The translations under genes and the position numbers were made by a program. Source: Prorocentrum cordatum (taxonomy: Eukaryota > Sar > Dinophyceae > Prorocentrales > Prorocentraceae). From it: 64,000 nt of DNA. Numbering within the stretch: position 1 is the stretch's first letter; each line of letters opens with the position of its first letter. The stretch covers positions 194,501-258,500 of the forward strand of contig CAUYUJ010015941.1 of NCBI GenBank assembly GCA_963575745.1, written 5' to 3'. Below the pieces are notes generated by a model, which was given only the letters and a program-made list of their open reading frames with translations, was not told the DNA's origin and did not search any database. Shown here piece after piece: positions 52,501 through 61,145 of the stretch.

Positions 52501-52617
52501 ACCGGAGTGAATGACAACTATGTGGAGAAAGATATAATGGTCGGAGTCGAAAACAAAAATATTGAATACGAGTATTGGCATGACCGATGGTGGATGATGA
52601 ATGGGGAATACGTATGA
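49513..52617 (+). CDS. RET-C reverse transcriptase with two C2H2 zinc fingers
   Basis: 1034 uninterrupted codons. Fingers and palm: RRRAAGTDGLLEEVLRAAP, motif A AFILLDLKAAFHRI (Asp about 260), motif B ARGTRPGCATADYLFN (about 344-359), motif C ITFVDDVMIPI (Asp409-Asp410), and thumb HYKHMGVVVSFDCSW. Two C2H2 zinc fingers follow: C725-x2-C728-x12-H741-x4-H746 and C761-x2-C764-x12-H777-x4-H782. The final 250 residues have no recognised domain. The frame stays open upstream to TGA at 49507, so the natural protein probably started further 5'. RT copies element RNA; the fingers may bind target DNA or element RNA. Confidence 0.85.
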   Translation: MEREKDDKLVGYAEQIGANTLLGDHRQAWQAAKKLLRCGGREHPRFSSGKFLPYRKDDDGEVITAEEGMGPNRMRVHSKLEDAKVVSAQEYAETYDKFPSTALGNVPLNIEMFPHLADAEYRLSRGPRRRAAGTDGLLEEVLRAAPKQIAKLVNPLLVKVCATGREPIAFKHSRLGEVSKNAGGPSTNKAFRAVTICNVFAKRHYRFLRRQLAYTLDFMLRDLQIGGRPRRSPVMAPQQARLITQLVAKNQVSVAFILLDLKAAFHRIIRQMASRMQYLEEEPEAILNDCDIPLCLVPLVSHILSQPALLGDLRVDPHLATLVAESQRLVCFEVGGPTQLGMPARGTRPGCATADYLFNIVFTKPLGLVHRSLQAANLVLELGRHQSEYDLVSKSGDDVNPLVNITFVDDVMIPIVQDNDGIIQSVKDAMDIKRASFVAHFMEPSYGRGKTGALFQLQGPNRESLRPALYGREVSMTSDKCGFTFHIERHYKHMGVVVSFDCSWRPEITGRIQSCEQALGPIRRGIIPRKSIKDDFKVRYVEALAFSRLFQQVEIWRELGEGNESRLRAAYMRGLRMATGLAHNAGTVEHHLDEYVLWKARRADFTTIKRIRRLRYLERVVNHAPATLRRLVDTLGTEGTWLGMLEMDFEWLQLWRNTGDTPMEMRQWIELIRQTPNKYLAICNVAWKRFMQWHVDHCQHEVWQHRIRSMFPREHEVGQSLRYLCYECGATFESKCAWHGHRTKVHGNSDDIPRYAHDGYCAACDVNFHTRKRLVHHLKYRHTGCIDILRGVVEPLGEEKMAELDETDMKETAVLKAMGYSESKALRPPTKGPGYCRNSRLKENMNVSIPQVMMEEVPQFGNEECANYQCVDRESQLLLLYDSEGGSTGWLDSFHEDGPFQIKMIDIRTMEMDAIATYGLSHKVVTDICKRKIFGVVGQIYGYMGMRLWGGAEIRGKMWDRQTRANVAFRALMVIFHACGRASVPMCVITDMAKIPTGVNDNYVEKDIMVGVENKNIEYEYWHDRWWMMNGEYV

Positions 52618-52640
52618 AGCGGCTTCCTGGTGAGGGTGCG

Positions 52641-53010
52641 CGGGTCGTGGCCCAGGGGGGGTGGATTCAGCCCACAACGTAACAACCCCCTGGGCTAGAC
52701 GGCCGAGTCGGGGCTCCCGACGCTGTACGTCATGGGCGACCAGCGGGGCGCTGCTGGCGCGAGGCCGTGGAGGCCGACTGGGACCTCTGAGGAGGCCGGT
52801 GTGGCGAGTCCCCCAGGGTGGATCCCCACCTGGGGGGCTCTACTTCGTCGGGATGGGGTCGAAGGAGCCCTTTCGTTCTTTTTGGGAGGAGTTGTGAGGA
52901 GGTAGGATGAGGATCAGGTGGCCAGTCGACCCCGTCACGACTGCATGTTCGGCCCGCGCGTCGCGGGCCGTGGAGACGCTACGAGGATTGCCTCTCTTGG
53001 TGCGAGCGCA
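52641..53010. other. RET-C 3' flank, no gene recognised
   Basis: GC-rich spacer. CCCAGGGGGGGTGGATTCAG and AACCCCCTGGGC form a weak inverted pair at 52650-52700. Confidence 0.35.
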
Positions 53011-53011
53011 G

Positions 53012-53120
53012 CAGGAGGAGGAGGAGGAGGAGGAGGCGGAGGAGGAGGAGGAGGAGGACGAGGGGGAGGAGGAGGAGGGGGACGAGGAGGAGGAGAAGGA
53101 GGAGGCGGAGGAGAAGGAGA
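53012..53120. repeat. GGA array (left arm)
   Basis: (GGA)n with GCG and GAC variants. Together with the CCT array at 53295-53550 it forms an inverted pair around a GC-rich 175-bp segment. Confidence 0.95.
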
Positions 53121-53294
53121 AATATGGTGCGCGCGGCCGACCACCGGCCTTCTTCCAGCGCCGCCGGGGCGGCGTGCTCTCCGACGAGGCGGACGCCGAG
53201 CCCCGCGACCTGCTCCTGGACCCCGCCGGGGCGGCGGGCGCGAGGACCGCCTTCCGCCGCTTCGGCGTCCTGGGGCCCCGGGGGCGGCAGGCGA
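53121..53294 (+). other. GC-rich block between inverted GGA/CCT arrays
   Basis: One plus frame reads RRRGGVLSDEADAEPRDLLL and RTAFRRFGVLGPRGRQ and is continuous with Glu and Ser runs coded by the arrays. It could be a small exon or chance; no homology was recognised. Confidence 0.3.
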
Positions 53295-53550
53295 GCCCAG
53301 CCTCCTCCTCCTCCTCCTCCGCCTCCTCCTCCTCCTCCGCCTCCTCTTCCTCCTCCGCCTCCTCCACCTCCTCCCGCCTCCTCCTCCTCCGCCTCCGCCT
53401 CCTCCGCCTCCTCCGCCTCCTCCGCCTCCTCCCTTCCTCCTCCGCCTCCTCCTCCTCCTCCTCCTCCTCCTCCTGCTCCAACTCCGCCTCCGCCTCCTCC
53501 TCCTCCTCCGCCTCCTCCTCCTCCTCCTCCTCCTCCTCCTCCTCCTCCAA
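53295..53550. repeat. CCT/GCC array (right arm)
   Basis: (CCT)n with CCG variants, the inverse of the array at 53012-53120. Confidence 0.95.
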
Positions 53551-53569
53551 AGTCGGATCGGCGATCGAC

Positions 53570-54420
53570 ATGAATCGGTTCGACGGATATCGGCAGCCGA
53601 GTCGGAGGGCTCCGACTTCTTACTGGGATCCCAAGTCGGATCGAATCGAATCGGAGGAATCGAAACGAGCCCTGTCCCGGGGCCCCGTGGCGCCCCCCCC
53701 CCCCCCGGGGGATCGTGTGCCGACGTGGCTTTCGGGCTCTTCGGCTTTTGGGCTCTGGGCTCTTCGGCTCTGCGGGATCCCCGACGGGTCCGATGCTCTT
53801 GGGCTCTTCGCGGGCTCGCGGCGGTCTTCCAGCCTCGGGATCCCCTCCAACAACTGCGCCTTGCCGAGAGCGTTCCAGGGGTGCCCGGATCCTCCCAGAC
53901 GGCCGCCAGGGAGCCGAGCCGTGACCCCGAAAGCGCAGGCCTCCCGAGACCCGAGCGTGGCAACCTCCTTGCACACGCCAGGCGCAAGCGCCCGATCTCG
54001 GCCCCCGTGGCCATCACAGATCGATCTGGCCCTGAAGATGCAGCAGGAATGTGGGGTCTGGGGCCGCGGCTTTTCCCGCGATGCTTTCTTCGCACAGCAG
54101 CTGCGCCTCGCTGAGAGCGTGCCAGGGGGTGCTCGGCTCGTCCCAGACGGCCTCCAGGGAGCCGCGTCGCAGGCCTCCCGAGATCCGAGCGTGGCAATCT
54201 CCTCGCATGCCGGCTGCGCCTCGCCGAGAGCGTTCTGGGGGTGCCCGGCTCGTCCCAGAGTGCCGCCAGGGAGCCGCGCTCTGGTCCAGGGAGGCCTCCT
54301 CAGATCCGAGCGTGGCAATCTCCTTGCACGCCGGCTGCGCAATCGCCCGGCCTCGGGACCCGGGGCCACCACAGATCGATCTGGCCCCGAAGATGCAGCA
54401 GAAGCCGGAGGTGAGGGGGT
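53570..54420. repeat. Repeat L, copy 2, and local duplicates
   Basis: 53820-54030 is the inverse of 37575-37960. Parts recur at 54030-54210 and 54210-54400 (CGAGAGCGTTCYRGGGGTGC, GATCCGAGCGTGGCAAYCTC, ATCGATCTGGCCCYGAAGAT), making about three tandem partial units. A C14 run lies at 53693-53706. No gene is called. Confidence 0.65.
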
Positions 54421-54559
54421 GAGATCGAAGTGGAACGGAGAGCCCCCCTACCGGGAAATCGGTTTCGGTTTCGTGATCGTGCGTGCCGTGCGTGCGGGCG
54501 AGGCGAAGCTGAGTGGGCGGGCGAGAGGAAAGTCTCCTCCAGCTGAAGCGCGGCCGGAC

Positions 54560-54690
54560 CAAACGATTCCTGCCTGGGGGCCGGTGGCCCGCGGTGTCCC
54601 GCCGGTGTCCCGCCTCCGGCTGAGGCGCGGCCGGACCAAATGATTCCTCTCTGGGGGCCGGTGGCCCGCGGTGTCCCGCCGGTGTCCCGA
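54560..54690. repeat. Short direct repeat leading into the GAT array
   Basis: GAAGCGCGGCCGGACCAAAYGATTCCT and GGGGGCCGGTGGCCCGCGGT-type blocks occur twice (54545 and 54612). Confidence 0.7.
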
Positions 54691-54696
54691 TGATGC

Positions 54697-54731
<35 letters not shown>

Positions 54732-55261
54732 ATGATGATGATGACGATGTCGATGATGTTGATGATGATGATGATGATGGTGTCCCGATGATGCTGATGA
54801 TGATCATGATGTTGACGATGTTGATGATGATGTTGCTGATGATATGATGGTAATGGTGGTGATGATGATGGTATCCCGATGATGATGATGTTGATGATGA
54901 TGTTGCTGATTATGGTGATGATGATGGTGTCCCGATGATGATGTTGATCCTGATGATGATGATTTGGTGATGAGATGATGATGATGAAGATGATGCTGAT
55001 GGTGTCCCGATGGTGATGATGATGAGGTTGATGATGATGCTGTTGATGATGGTGATGGTGATGATGAAGGTGTCCCGATGATGATGATGGTGATGATGAT
55101 GACGATGATGGTGTCCCGATGCTGGTGATGTTGATGGTGATGATGATTATGATGGTGATGATGATGATTTTGATGATGGTGGTCCGATGATGGTGATGAT
55201 GATGCTGATGGTGATTATTATGATGGTGTCCCGATGACGATGATGATGACGATGCTGATGC

Positions 55262-55305
<44 letters not shown>

Positions 55306-55653
55306 GTGACGATGGTGATGGTGTCCCGATGATGATGATGTTGATGATGCTGTTGCTGCTGATGATGATGACGATGGTGTCCCGATGGTGATGTTGATGA
55401 TGTTGTTCATGATGATGCTGAGATGATGAGGATCATGGTGGTGTTCCGATGATGATGATGATGATGATGGTGTCCCGATGATGATAATGTTGATGATGAT
55501 GGTGGCGATGATGGTGTTCCGATGATGGTGATTCTGATGCTGATGTTTATGATGATGGTGATGAGGTGGTGGTGATGGTGGTGTCCCGATGATGATGATG
55601 GTGGTGATGATGTTGATGACGTTGATGACGATGCTGTTGATGATGATGACGAC

Positions 55654-55703
<50 letters not shown>

Positions 55704-55720
55704 CGTTGATTGTGAGAACG
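54684..55720. repeat. GAT array punctuated by GGTGTCCCG
   Basis: About 14 blocks of (GAT)n variants, each introduced by GGTGTCCCGATG and spaced 40-100 bp. The GGTGTCCCG punctuation continues from GTGTCCCGCCGGTGTCCCG just upstream, so the array may have grown from it. Confidence 0.9.
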
Positions 55721-55724
55721 ATTG

Positions 55725-55975
55725 TGATATCGGTAGTGAGGTCGATAGTGAGACCGAATGTGAGATCGATTGTGAGATCGATAGTGGGAACGATAGTGAG
55801 ATCGATTATGAGATCGATAGTGAGATCGATTATGAGATCGATAGTCAGATCGATTGTGAGATCGATCGGATGAAATAGATCGAGTGATATCGATTGTGAG
55901 ATCGATCGAGTGAGATCGATCGAGCGAGGCCGATAGTGAGATCGATCGTGAGATCGATAATGAGACCGATCGGGT
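55725..55975. repeat. GATCGATA satellite, left arm of foldback
   Basis: About 12-bp units of GTGAGATCGATA type. The inverse lies at 56495-56935. Confidence 0.9.
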
Positions 55976-56470
55976 GAGACGTTGGTTCCCCCCCCGAACC
56001 TCCTTATCACCCGAAGGGTGGTCGTATAGGTATGGAGTCTGGGGCTGGTGAGCGTTTTCTCATTCGGCGTTTCGACACCGGGTGGAAGGGAGGGGAGGAG
56101 GGTGGGGGGTCTGGCTCTGGACCTCTGCTTAGTGCGACTGCTCGCAGCACTGTGTCCTATGAGGGGGGACTCCACCTGCTCGAAACAGGCGCCCCAAGCA
56201 GCCAAGATCTACTCCAGAGGGGGGGGTTGGGGGCCCGCGCCGATTGTTTTTCGCGATTAAATGGACGCTCACCTGCGGCCGTGATTTTTCGCGATGTCTT
56301 TTTTGCGACGTCGGGTCTCAGGTGTTGGCGCCAGGCGCCTGGCGCATGCGGCAGGCCGGGCCCACGGGCCACCGCTGCCCAGAATCGGCGGGCCAAGGCG
56401 ACGGTAGAATATTTATGCGACCACCCTTCGGGTGTTAAGGAGGTTCGGCGGGGGAGGAACCAGCGTCTCA
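55976..56470. mobile_element. Large foldback with repeat P in the loop
   Basis: Inner arms 55976-56028 (GACGTTGGTTCC...GAACCTCCTTATCACCCGAA) and 56414-56470 (its inverse, with TTCGGGTGTTAAGGAGGTTC) pair over about 53 bp. Outer arms are the satellite at 55725 and 56495. The loop (56029-56413) carries repeat P copy 2 (56047-56222). Confidence 0.8.
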
Positions 56471-56494
56471 CGCCGAAGGTTCGGAGGTTCGGGG

Positions 56495-56935
56495 GGTTTC
56501 GATCTCACTATCCCCTTCACTATCGATCTCGCTATGAATGGCACTATCGATCTCACAATCGACCTCGCTATCGATCCCGCTATAGAGACCGCACAATCGT
56601 CTTGTCTATCGATCTCACTATCGATCGTACTATCGATCTCACTATCGATCCCAATGTCGATCTCACCATCGATCCTACTATCGAAATCGAGATCGATCTC
56701 AATCTCACTGTCGATGTTCACAGTCGATGTCACAATCGACCTCACTATCAATATCACGACCGATCCCACAGCCGATCTCGTTATCCCTCTCACTATCGAT
56801 CCATCTCGCTATCGATCTCATTATCGATCTCACCATCGATCTCACTCTCGATACCACGATCGATCCCACTGTCGGTCTCACTACCGACCTCCACTATCGA
56901 TCCCACATCTCACCAGCAATCTCACCGTCGACCTC
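56495..56935. repeat. TATCGATCTCAC satellite, right arm of foldback
   Basis: Inverse orientation of 55725-55975 and longer. A small further patch of ATCGATCTCA and GATCGAGCTCGCC units occurs at 59080-59155. Confidence 0.9.
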
Positions 56936-57380
56936 ACTGCCGATCTCACGGGACACCACGGGACACCTCGGGACGCCGCGGGACGCCGCGGGACGCCACG
57001 GCACGCCACGGGGCACCATCGGGACGCCACGGCCCCGCACGCCCACGGCGAGGCACGCGCGGGGCGCCGCCGGGAGACACCATCGGGACACCACGGCGGG
57101 ACACCCACCGGGCCACCGCGCGCCCACTGGAGGGCCAGGCACTCACATCCGAGGCGCCCTCGCGGCGGCGGGATCCGTCCTCTCGCGCGCCCGCGCAGCT
57201 TTTCGCCTCGCCTGCGCGTGCGGCGCGAAGGCGGAGCCGAGCCCGATGTCCCGGTGGGGGGCTCTCTCCGTTCCACTGCGATCTCACCCCCCAAGCTGCG
57301 ACAGTCGAAACAGACGCTAAAAACAGCTGCTGTAAGAGATCTAGGGGTGCATTTAGGGGAACAACGAATGACATAAACAT
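56936..57380. other. Spacer with GGGACGCCAC repeat
   Basis: 56945-57025 repeats a 10-bp GGGACGCCRC unit. The rest has no recognised gene. Confidence 0.5.
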
Positions 57381-57524
57381 AAAGCTCGGAGGTCTGCCTG
57401 GATTTCTCGGATCGGCGCTGGACCCCCTCCTTGGCGCGCGGAGCGCGCCAGCGGGCGGCGCCGGAGGCGCCGCTAGGGATGTCCAGCGCGAATCCGATAA
57501 ATCCGTGCGGACCTCCGAGTTTTT
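57381..57524. mobile_element. TIR element family H, copy 4 (best preserved TIRs)
   Basis: Left AAAGCTCGGAGGTCTGCCTG and right inverse AAAACTCGGAGGTCCGCACG. TIRs of about 43 bp end at CGCTGGAC/GTCCAGCG. 144 bp; core GGCGCGCGGAGCGCGCCA. Confidence 0.88.
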
Positions 57525-57914
57525 CCCCAATCAGAGCTTGCCTCTGTAGGGGTCTTAGTGGATTCATATTGTTAGGTGAGGTGCGGCGCCGATTTGGTGG
57601 CCGGCGGCCGGGTGCCCGGGGGTGCCCGCCCTATAGTCCTGTAGCCCTAGCCCCATGGTCCTATAACCGTATAGCCCCATAGCCCTACAGCCCTAAACAT
57701 ATTATGATTGGGCTTTTCTCCAGTATCATTATGTTTACAGTCGGGGCCTTGACCTAAGGAACCCAAAATAAGGAACGAGGCCCCTTTTTTCCACAAGTTA
57801 ACCTTCGATTTCCAATCTAACACACAAGGAAAACCTGAGGCAAGCTGCGAAACACTTCAGGAACGCGGAGCCCCTCCCCAACGAAAAGGGCTCCTTCTTC
57901 AGCGCCCCGGCTGT
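57525..57914. other. Spacer, no gene recognised
   Basis: TCCCCAATCAGAGCTTGC at 57530 recurs at 58927. 57620-57700 has CCTATAGTCCTGTAGCCC-type short repeats. Confidence 0.4.
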
Positions 57915-58017
57915 AGGAGGAGGAGGCGGAGGAGGAGGAGGAGGAGGAGGAGGAGGAGGGGAGGAGGAGGAGGGTGAGGAGGAGGAGGAGGAGGAGAGGG
58001 AGGAGGAGGAGGAGGCA
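57915..58017. repeat. GGA array
   Basis: (GGA)n with few interruptions. Confidence 0.95.
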
Positions 58018-58170
58018 TTCTGTTTATGCCATTCTTCGTTCCCCTGGCATGGTTCGCTCGACCTCGAAAGCCCGCAGGGTGCCCCCCCTTAAGACTCCCG
58101 CGGGTGTTCGGGGCAGCCGGGGAGAAGCGGAAGACGCCTCCGTGGGGGCGCCTGCCGGCGGGCCAGGCTT

Positions 58171-58535
58171 GAAGGGGCCCCAGGACACACAAACAAATAC
58201 ACACAACTAATGCGGGATGACGATTCATAAAACATTGAAGGGAACGATTCAAAAACATAGTTTTCTGCTATTTCGGTATAATTTTCCGACTGGAGGAGAG
58301 CGATGAAACAAACAGTTTTCCAGCCCGCGGCCGGTTTTTTCTAATCGTCATCCCGGGCGCCGCCGCGCGAACACGACCCCCGGTCATTTATCAATCGTCA
58401 TCCTCCATTAAAGCAATGCCCAATCTTTTCCCATATTTTCTGGGTTTTTGTCTTCCCCCCCACTTCCCATATTTTCCCATACTTTCTAGGGAATCGACGA
58501 TTCATGGTGTCTGTGTGTTTTTTTTCTCTCCTGAA
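58171..58535. repeat. Repeat K, copy 4, interrupted
   Basis: Left part 58171-58213 and right part 58415-58535 are the two halves of one K copy, separated by the inserted TIR element. Confidence 0.85.
58214..58414. mobile_element. TIR element inserted in repeat K
   Basis: About 201 bp. GGATGACGATTCATAAA near the left end pairs with TTTATCAATCGTCATCC (58387-58403) at 16 of 17, and the shorter CGGGATGACGATT is also inverted at 58343-58355. AATGC occurs at both outer edges (58209 and 58415), a possible 5-bp duplication. Confidence 0.75.
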
Positions 58536-58556
58536 AATTCTTCTTTGGCGCCTTCT

Positions 58557-59195
58557 GTACGGACAACATCGGGTAAGTGCACCTCTCCAGGGCCTTCCAG
58601 GAGACCGCAGGTCCAGGCATAGTCGGGCGCCGCGGCAGCTCAAGAGCGTTCCAGGGCGCTCGGAGACGCACTTGTGCGATGCATCTGCGTTCTGCCACGG
58701 TGGTGGAAACACAACTGGCTGGCTTCGCATGCGGAACATGCGAAGGCAACTTGCTGGATACAGTAAGCACATCACTACGGTAAGCAATCGTGCACAAGAA
58801 ATCTAAGACCACGCTTGTCGCCGAGCCCTGAGCTTCCTGAGGTGCCCCAGCGTCTTGAAGACCCCAGGGCCATCGATGGATGATTACGAAGCTTCTGTGC
58901 GGTACCTGCTGGCAACCCGATCTTCCCCAATCAGAGCTTGCACTGAAGGGGTCCTGGCGGATATCGAAAAATCAAGCGAACACCCCGGTCCGACTTCGTT
59001 CGCCGGCTGCTTCCCCGGGTTCCGGGCTCTGGGCTCCAGGGCTCCCGGCTGCTGGTTCCTGGGCCGATTTCGGGATCCCACGATCGAGCTCGCCATCGAT
59101 CTCATTTTCGGGATCCCACGATCGAGCTCGCCATCGATATCTCATGATCGATCTCAGTGTGTCAACCCGTCCACTGATTGGGGCTTTTCTCTGGT
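58557..59195. other. Spacer with block shared with 60285-60775
   Basis: 58557-58643 (GGACAACATCGG..., GTCGGGCGCCGCGGC) and 58690-58745 (CTGCCACGGTG, TCGCATGCGGA) recur in order at 60285-60373 and 60595-60770. This is an old segmental duplication, rearranged differently around repeat K. No gene was recognised. Confidence 0.5.
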
Positions 59196-59197
59196 GT

Positions 59198-59425
59198 TGG
59201 ACGCCCGAATTATCCGGGATAACTCGGGTCCGGGGTAACTCGGGTTTGGGTTCCCGAAAAACGGACCCGAGTTAGCCCTGACCCGAGTTACCCCTGATGA
59301 TTCGGGGCTCTGGACGCCCGAAATATCCGGGGTAACTCGGGTCCGGGATAACTCGGGTTCGGATTCCCGAAAAACGGACCCGAGATAGCCCTGACCCGAG
59401 TTACCCCTGATGATTCGGGGCTCTG
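59198..59425. repeat. 114-bp tandem duplication rich in inverted motifs
   Basis: Two units of about 114 bp start GGACGCCCGAA at 59198 and 59312. Each contains GGGTAACTCGGGT and its inverse ACCCGAGTTACCC, so each can fold into a hairpin. Confidence 0.9.
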
Positions 59426-59569
59426 ATGGTGTGATCTTATCTGGACGTGCCCGCTCTGCGCGTGCATGCGCGAGGGGCCGGCGTGCAGCGCCACACGGGG
59501 GCCAGGCGCTGGAAAGGCATCCGACCTGGGGAGGGCGCTGGGCGCCAGGCTCGGGTCGGGCGAAAGGGG

Positions 59570-59735
59570 GGGAGGAGGAGGAGGAGAAGGAGGAGGAGGA
59601 GGAGGGGATGAGGAGGGGGAGGAGGGGATGAGGAGGGGGAGGAGGAGAGAGGAGGGGGAGGAGGAGGGGGAGGAGGAGGAGGCGGAGGAGGAGGAGGAGG
59701 AGAGACGGGGGGGAGGAGGAGGGGGACGAGGTATC
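59570..59735. repeat. GGA array
   Basis: GGA/GGGGGA array directly left of TIR element R copy 2. Confidence 0.95.
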
Positions 59736-59750
59736 GGGTCGGGGGGAAGG

Positions 59751-59913
59751 GGGGGATAGCAAAGGGGGGGTTTGAGAATCAGCTCACGTAGCTGATTTTC
59801 CCGGCGCCTCCCGGCGCCGGAGGCGGCTATGTATCGAGGAATGGGCCCCTCGGTGAGGCCGAAACCAGCTGCATGCAGCAAATTTCGTAACCCCCCCTTG
59901 CCCAATCCCCCCC
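59751..59913. mobile_element. TIR element family R, copy 2
   Basis: Left GGGGGATAGCAAAGGGGGGG; right inverse GGGGGGGATTGGGCAAGGGG. Shares AATCAGCTCACGTAGCTGAT and GGCCGAAACCAGCTGCATGC with copy 1 at 18143. Confidence 0.75.
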
Positions 59914-60080
59914 TTTCGCCCGGCCCGACAGGCGCATGCGGCAGGCCGGGCCAACGGCCCAACGCTGCTCCGAGTCGGCGGGCCAAGACGAGGCCAAGAC
60001 CCGGGCGTAAAGGACATCTGGGGGAGCACTGCTCGGTCGACCTAGGATCCCGCTCGACGCCCCCAGGACTCCAACTGGTG

Positions 60081-60238
60081 TTAGGTCGGCGGTGTCCTCC
60101 TACAGGCGGATTCTGGACGAAAACTCAAACATAGTCAAGCAAGATTCCCAAATGCTCGAAAATTGTCGAAACATCGTCCCCATACTATTTTTGACTACTT
60201 TGGGATTTTCCTTCTGTAGAGGGACAGGCCCGACTTAC
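60081..60238. mobile_element. TIR element family F, copy 4
   Basis: Left TTAGGTCGGCGGTGTCCTCC; right inverse GTAAGTCGGGCCTGTCCCTC. A perfect direct repeat of at least 8 bp, AACTGGTG, flanks it (60073-60080 and 60239-60246). 158 bp. Confidence 0.92.
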
Positions 60239-60377
60239 AACTGGTGTCGGGGGACGCCGGGGAAGAAGAGACTCCTGCTGGGACGGACAACATCGGCTAC
60301 GGACAACTCGGGGACTTCCGACAGGCCGCAAGTCCAGCGTCCAGAGGGAGAGAGGGTCGGGCGCCGCGGCTGTTTTG

Positions 60378-60537
60378 GAAGGGGCCCAAGGACACACAAA
60401 TAAAAACACAGATCCCAAGATCCCCCATCTTTCCCAAATATTTTCGGGGTTTTCGTCTTCCCCCCACTTCCCACATTTTCCCACGTTTTCCTGGGAATCG
60501 ATGATGATTTGTGTCTGTGTGTCTTTTCCACTCCTGA
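60378..60537. repeat. Repeat K, copy 5
   Basis: Complete copy: GAAGGGGCCCAAGGACACAC, TTTTCGTCTTCCCCCCAC, TTGTGTCTGTGTGTC, CTCCTGA. Confidence 0.85.
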
Positions 60538-60780
60538 GTTCTTCTGGAGAGCTCCGGAGCGCCCGGCAAACGCTCTGCAGCGAGGAGAACCTGCATCCTG
60601 CCACGGTGCTGCGCAGGCAGAGGGACTGCGCTGGCGAGTTGAGCAAAACGGGGCATGTTGGGCGAAATCAGCCACCATGCAGAGGGGGAGGGAGGAGGAC
60701 AGGAGGTGCTTGCCCAGGAGGAGGGGGCAGCGCTCTGGGAACACACACGCGGCTGGATTCGCATGCGGAGCGCTAGCCGA

Positions 60781-60916
60781 CCAGCCACAACTGGGGGAGC
60801 TGTGGTCCCTACCCCCCTGGGGGAACCCATCGCATCGACGATCTCTGGAGAGGGGTGTCGAAATCGATAGGTCCCCCAAGGTGGGTAAGGACCACAGCTC
60901 CCCCAGTTGTGGCTGG
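60781..60916. mobile_element. Near-perfect palindromic TIR element
   Basis: A 28-bp perfect inverted repeat starts CCAGCCACAACTGGGGG at 60781 and returns at 60889-60916. The pairing continues imperfectly to about 47 bp per arm, leaving a ~40-bp loop that itself has ATCGCATCGAC/GTCGAAATCGAT. Single copy in this window. Confidence 0.85.
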
Positions 60917-60975
60917 CCTGGCTGGCGTGCCAAGCCACACGAGGACCAGGCGCCCCGCCAGAGAATCGTGCGACT

Positions 60976-61145
60976 ACACCCCGCGAAATGCTTAAGAAAT
61001 CATGGGTTAAGAAATTCATAGTCTCAGAACTTGAGTAATAACCCAACATTCCAATTAAACTCTTAAGATTTACATTGAAACGTTAAGAATAATCGAGACG
61101 CTGGCCGAAAACTTAGGTTTTCTTAAGCATCGCCTAAGGACTACA
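60976..61145. mobile_element. TIR element family M, copy 2
   Basis: AT-rich. GCGAAATGCTTAAGAAATCA on the left and the inverse of GGCGATGCTTAAGAAAACC on the right; shares TTTACATTGAAACGTTAAGA with copy 1. Confidence 0.85.

Larger units (their letters stand above)
44850..52640 (+). mobile_element. RET-C: retroelement with RNase H before EN and RT
   Basis: Plus-strand modules in order: Gln/Arg-rich gag-like N terminus (44880-45160), Gln-rich coiled coil (45424-46008), Pro-rich segment (45990-46892), RNase H (47500-47950), APE endonuclease (48219-49000), and RT with two C2H2 zinc fingers (49513-52617). Frames change at 46000, 46890, 48218 and about 49370, with in-frame stops at 48273, 48852 and 49507. 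No LTR, integrase or protease was seen. Base composition is AT-richer than the surroundings, suggesting a separate origin or younger age. The ends are approximate. Confidence 0.8.

Noticed and set aside
44850-52640. Virus or LTR-retrotransposon origin for RET-C
   Set aside because: No LTRs, protease or integrase; an APE endonuclease and non-LTR RT motifs are present.
52907-54643. 578-residue ORF with Glu-rich and Ser-rich halves
   Set aside because: The Glu and Ser runs come from inverted GGA and CCT arrays, and the rest overlaps dispersed repeat L on the opposite strand.
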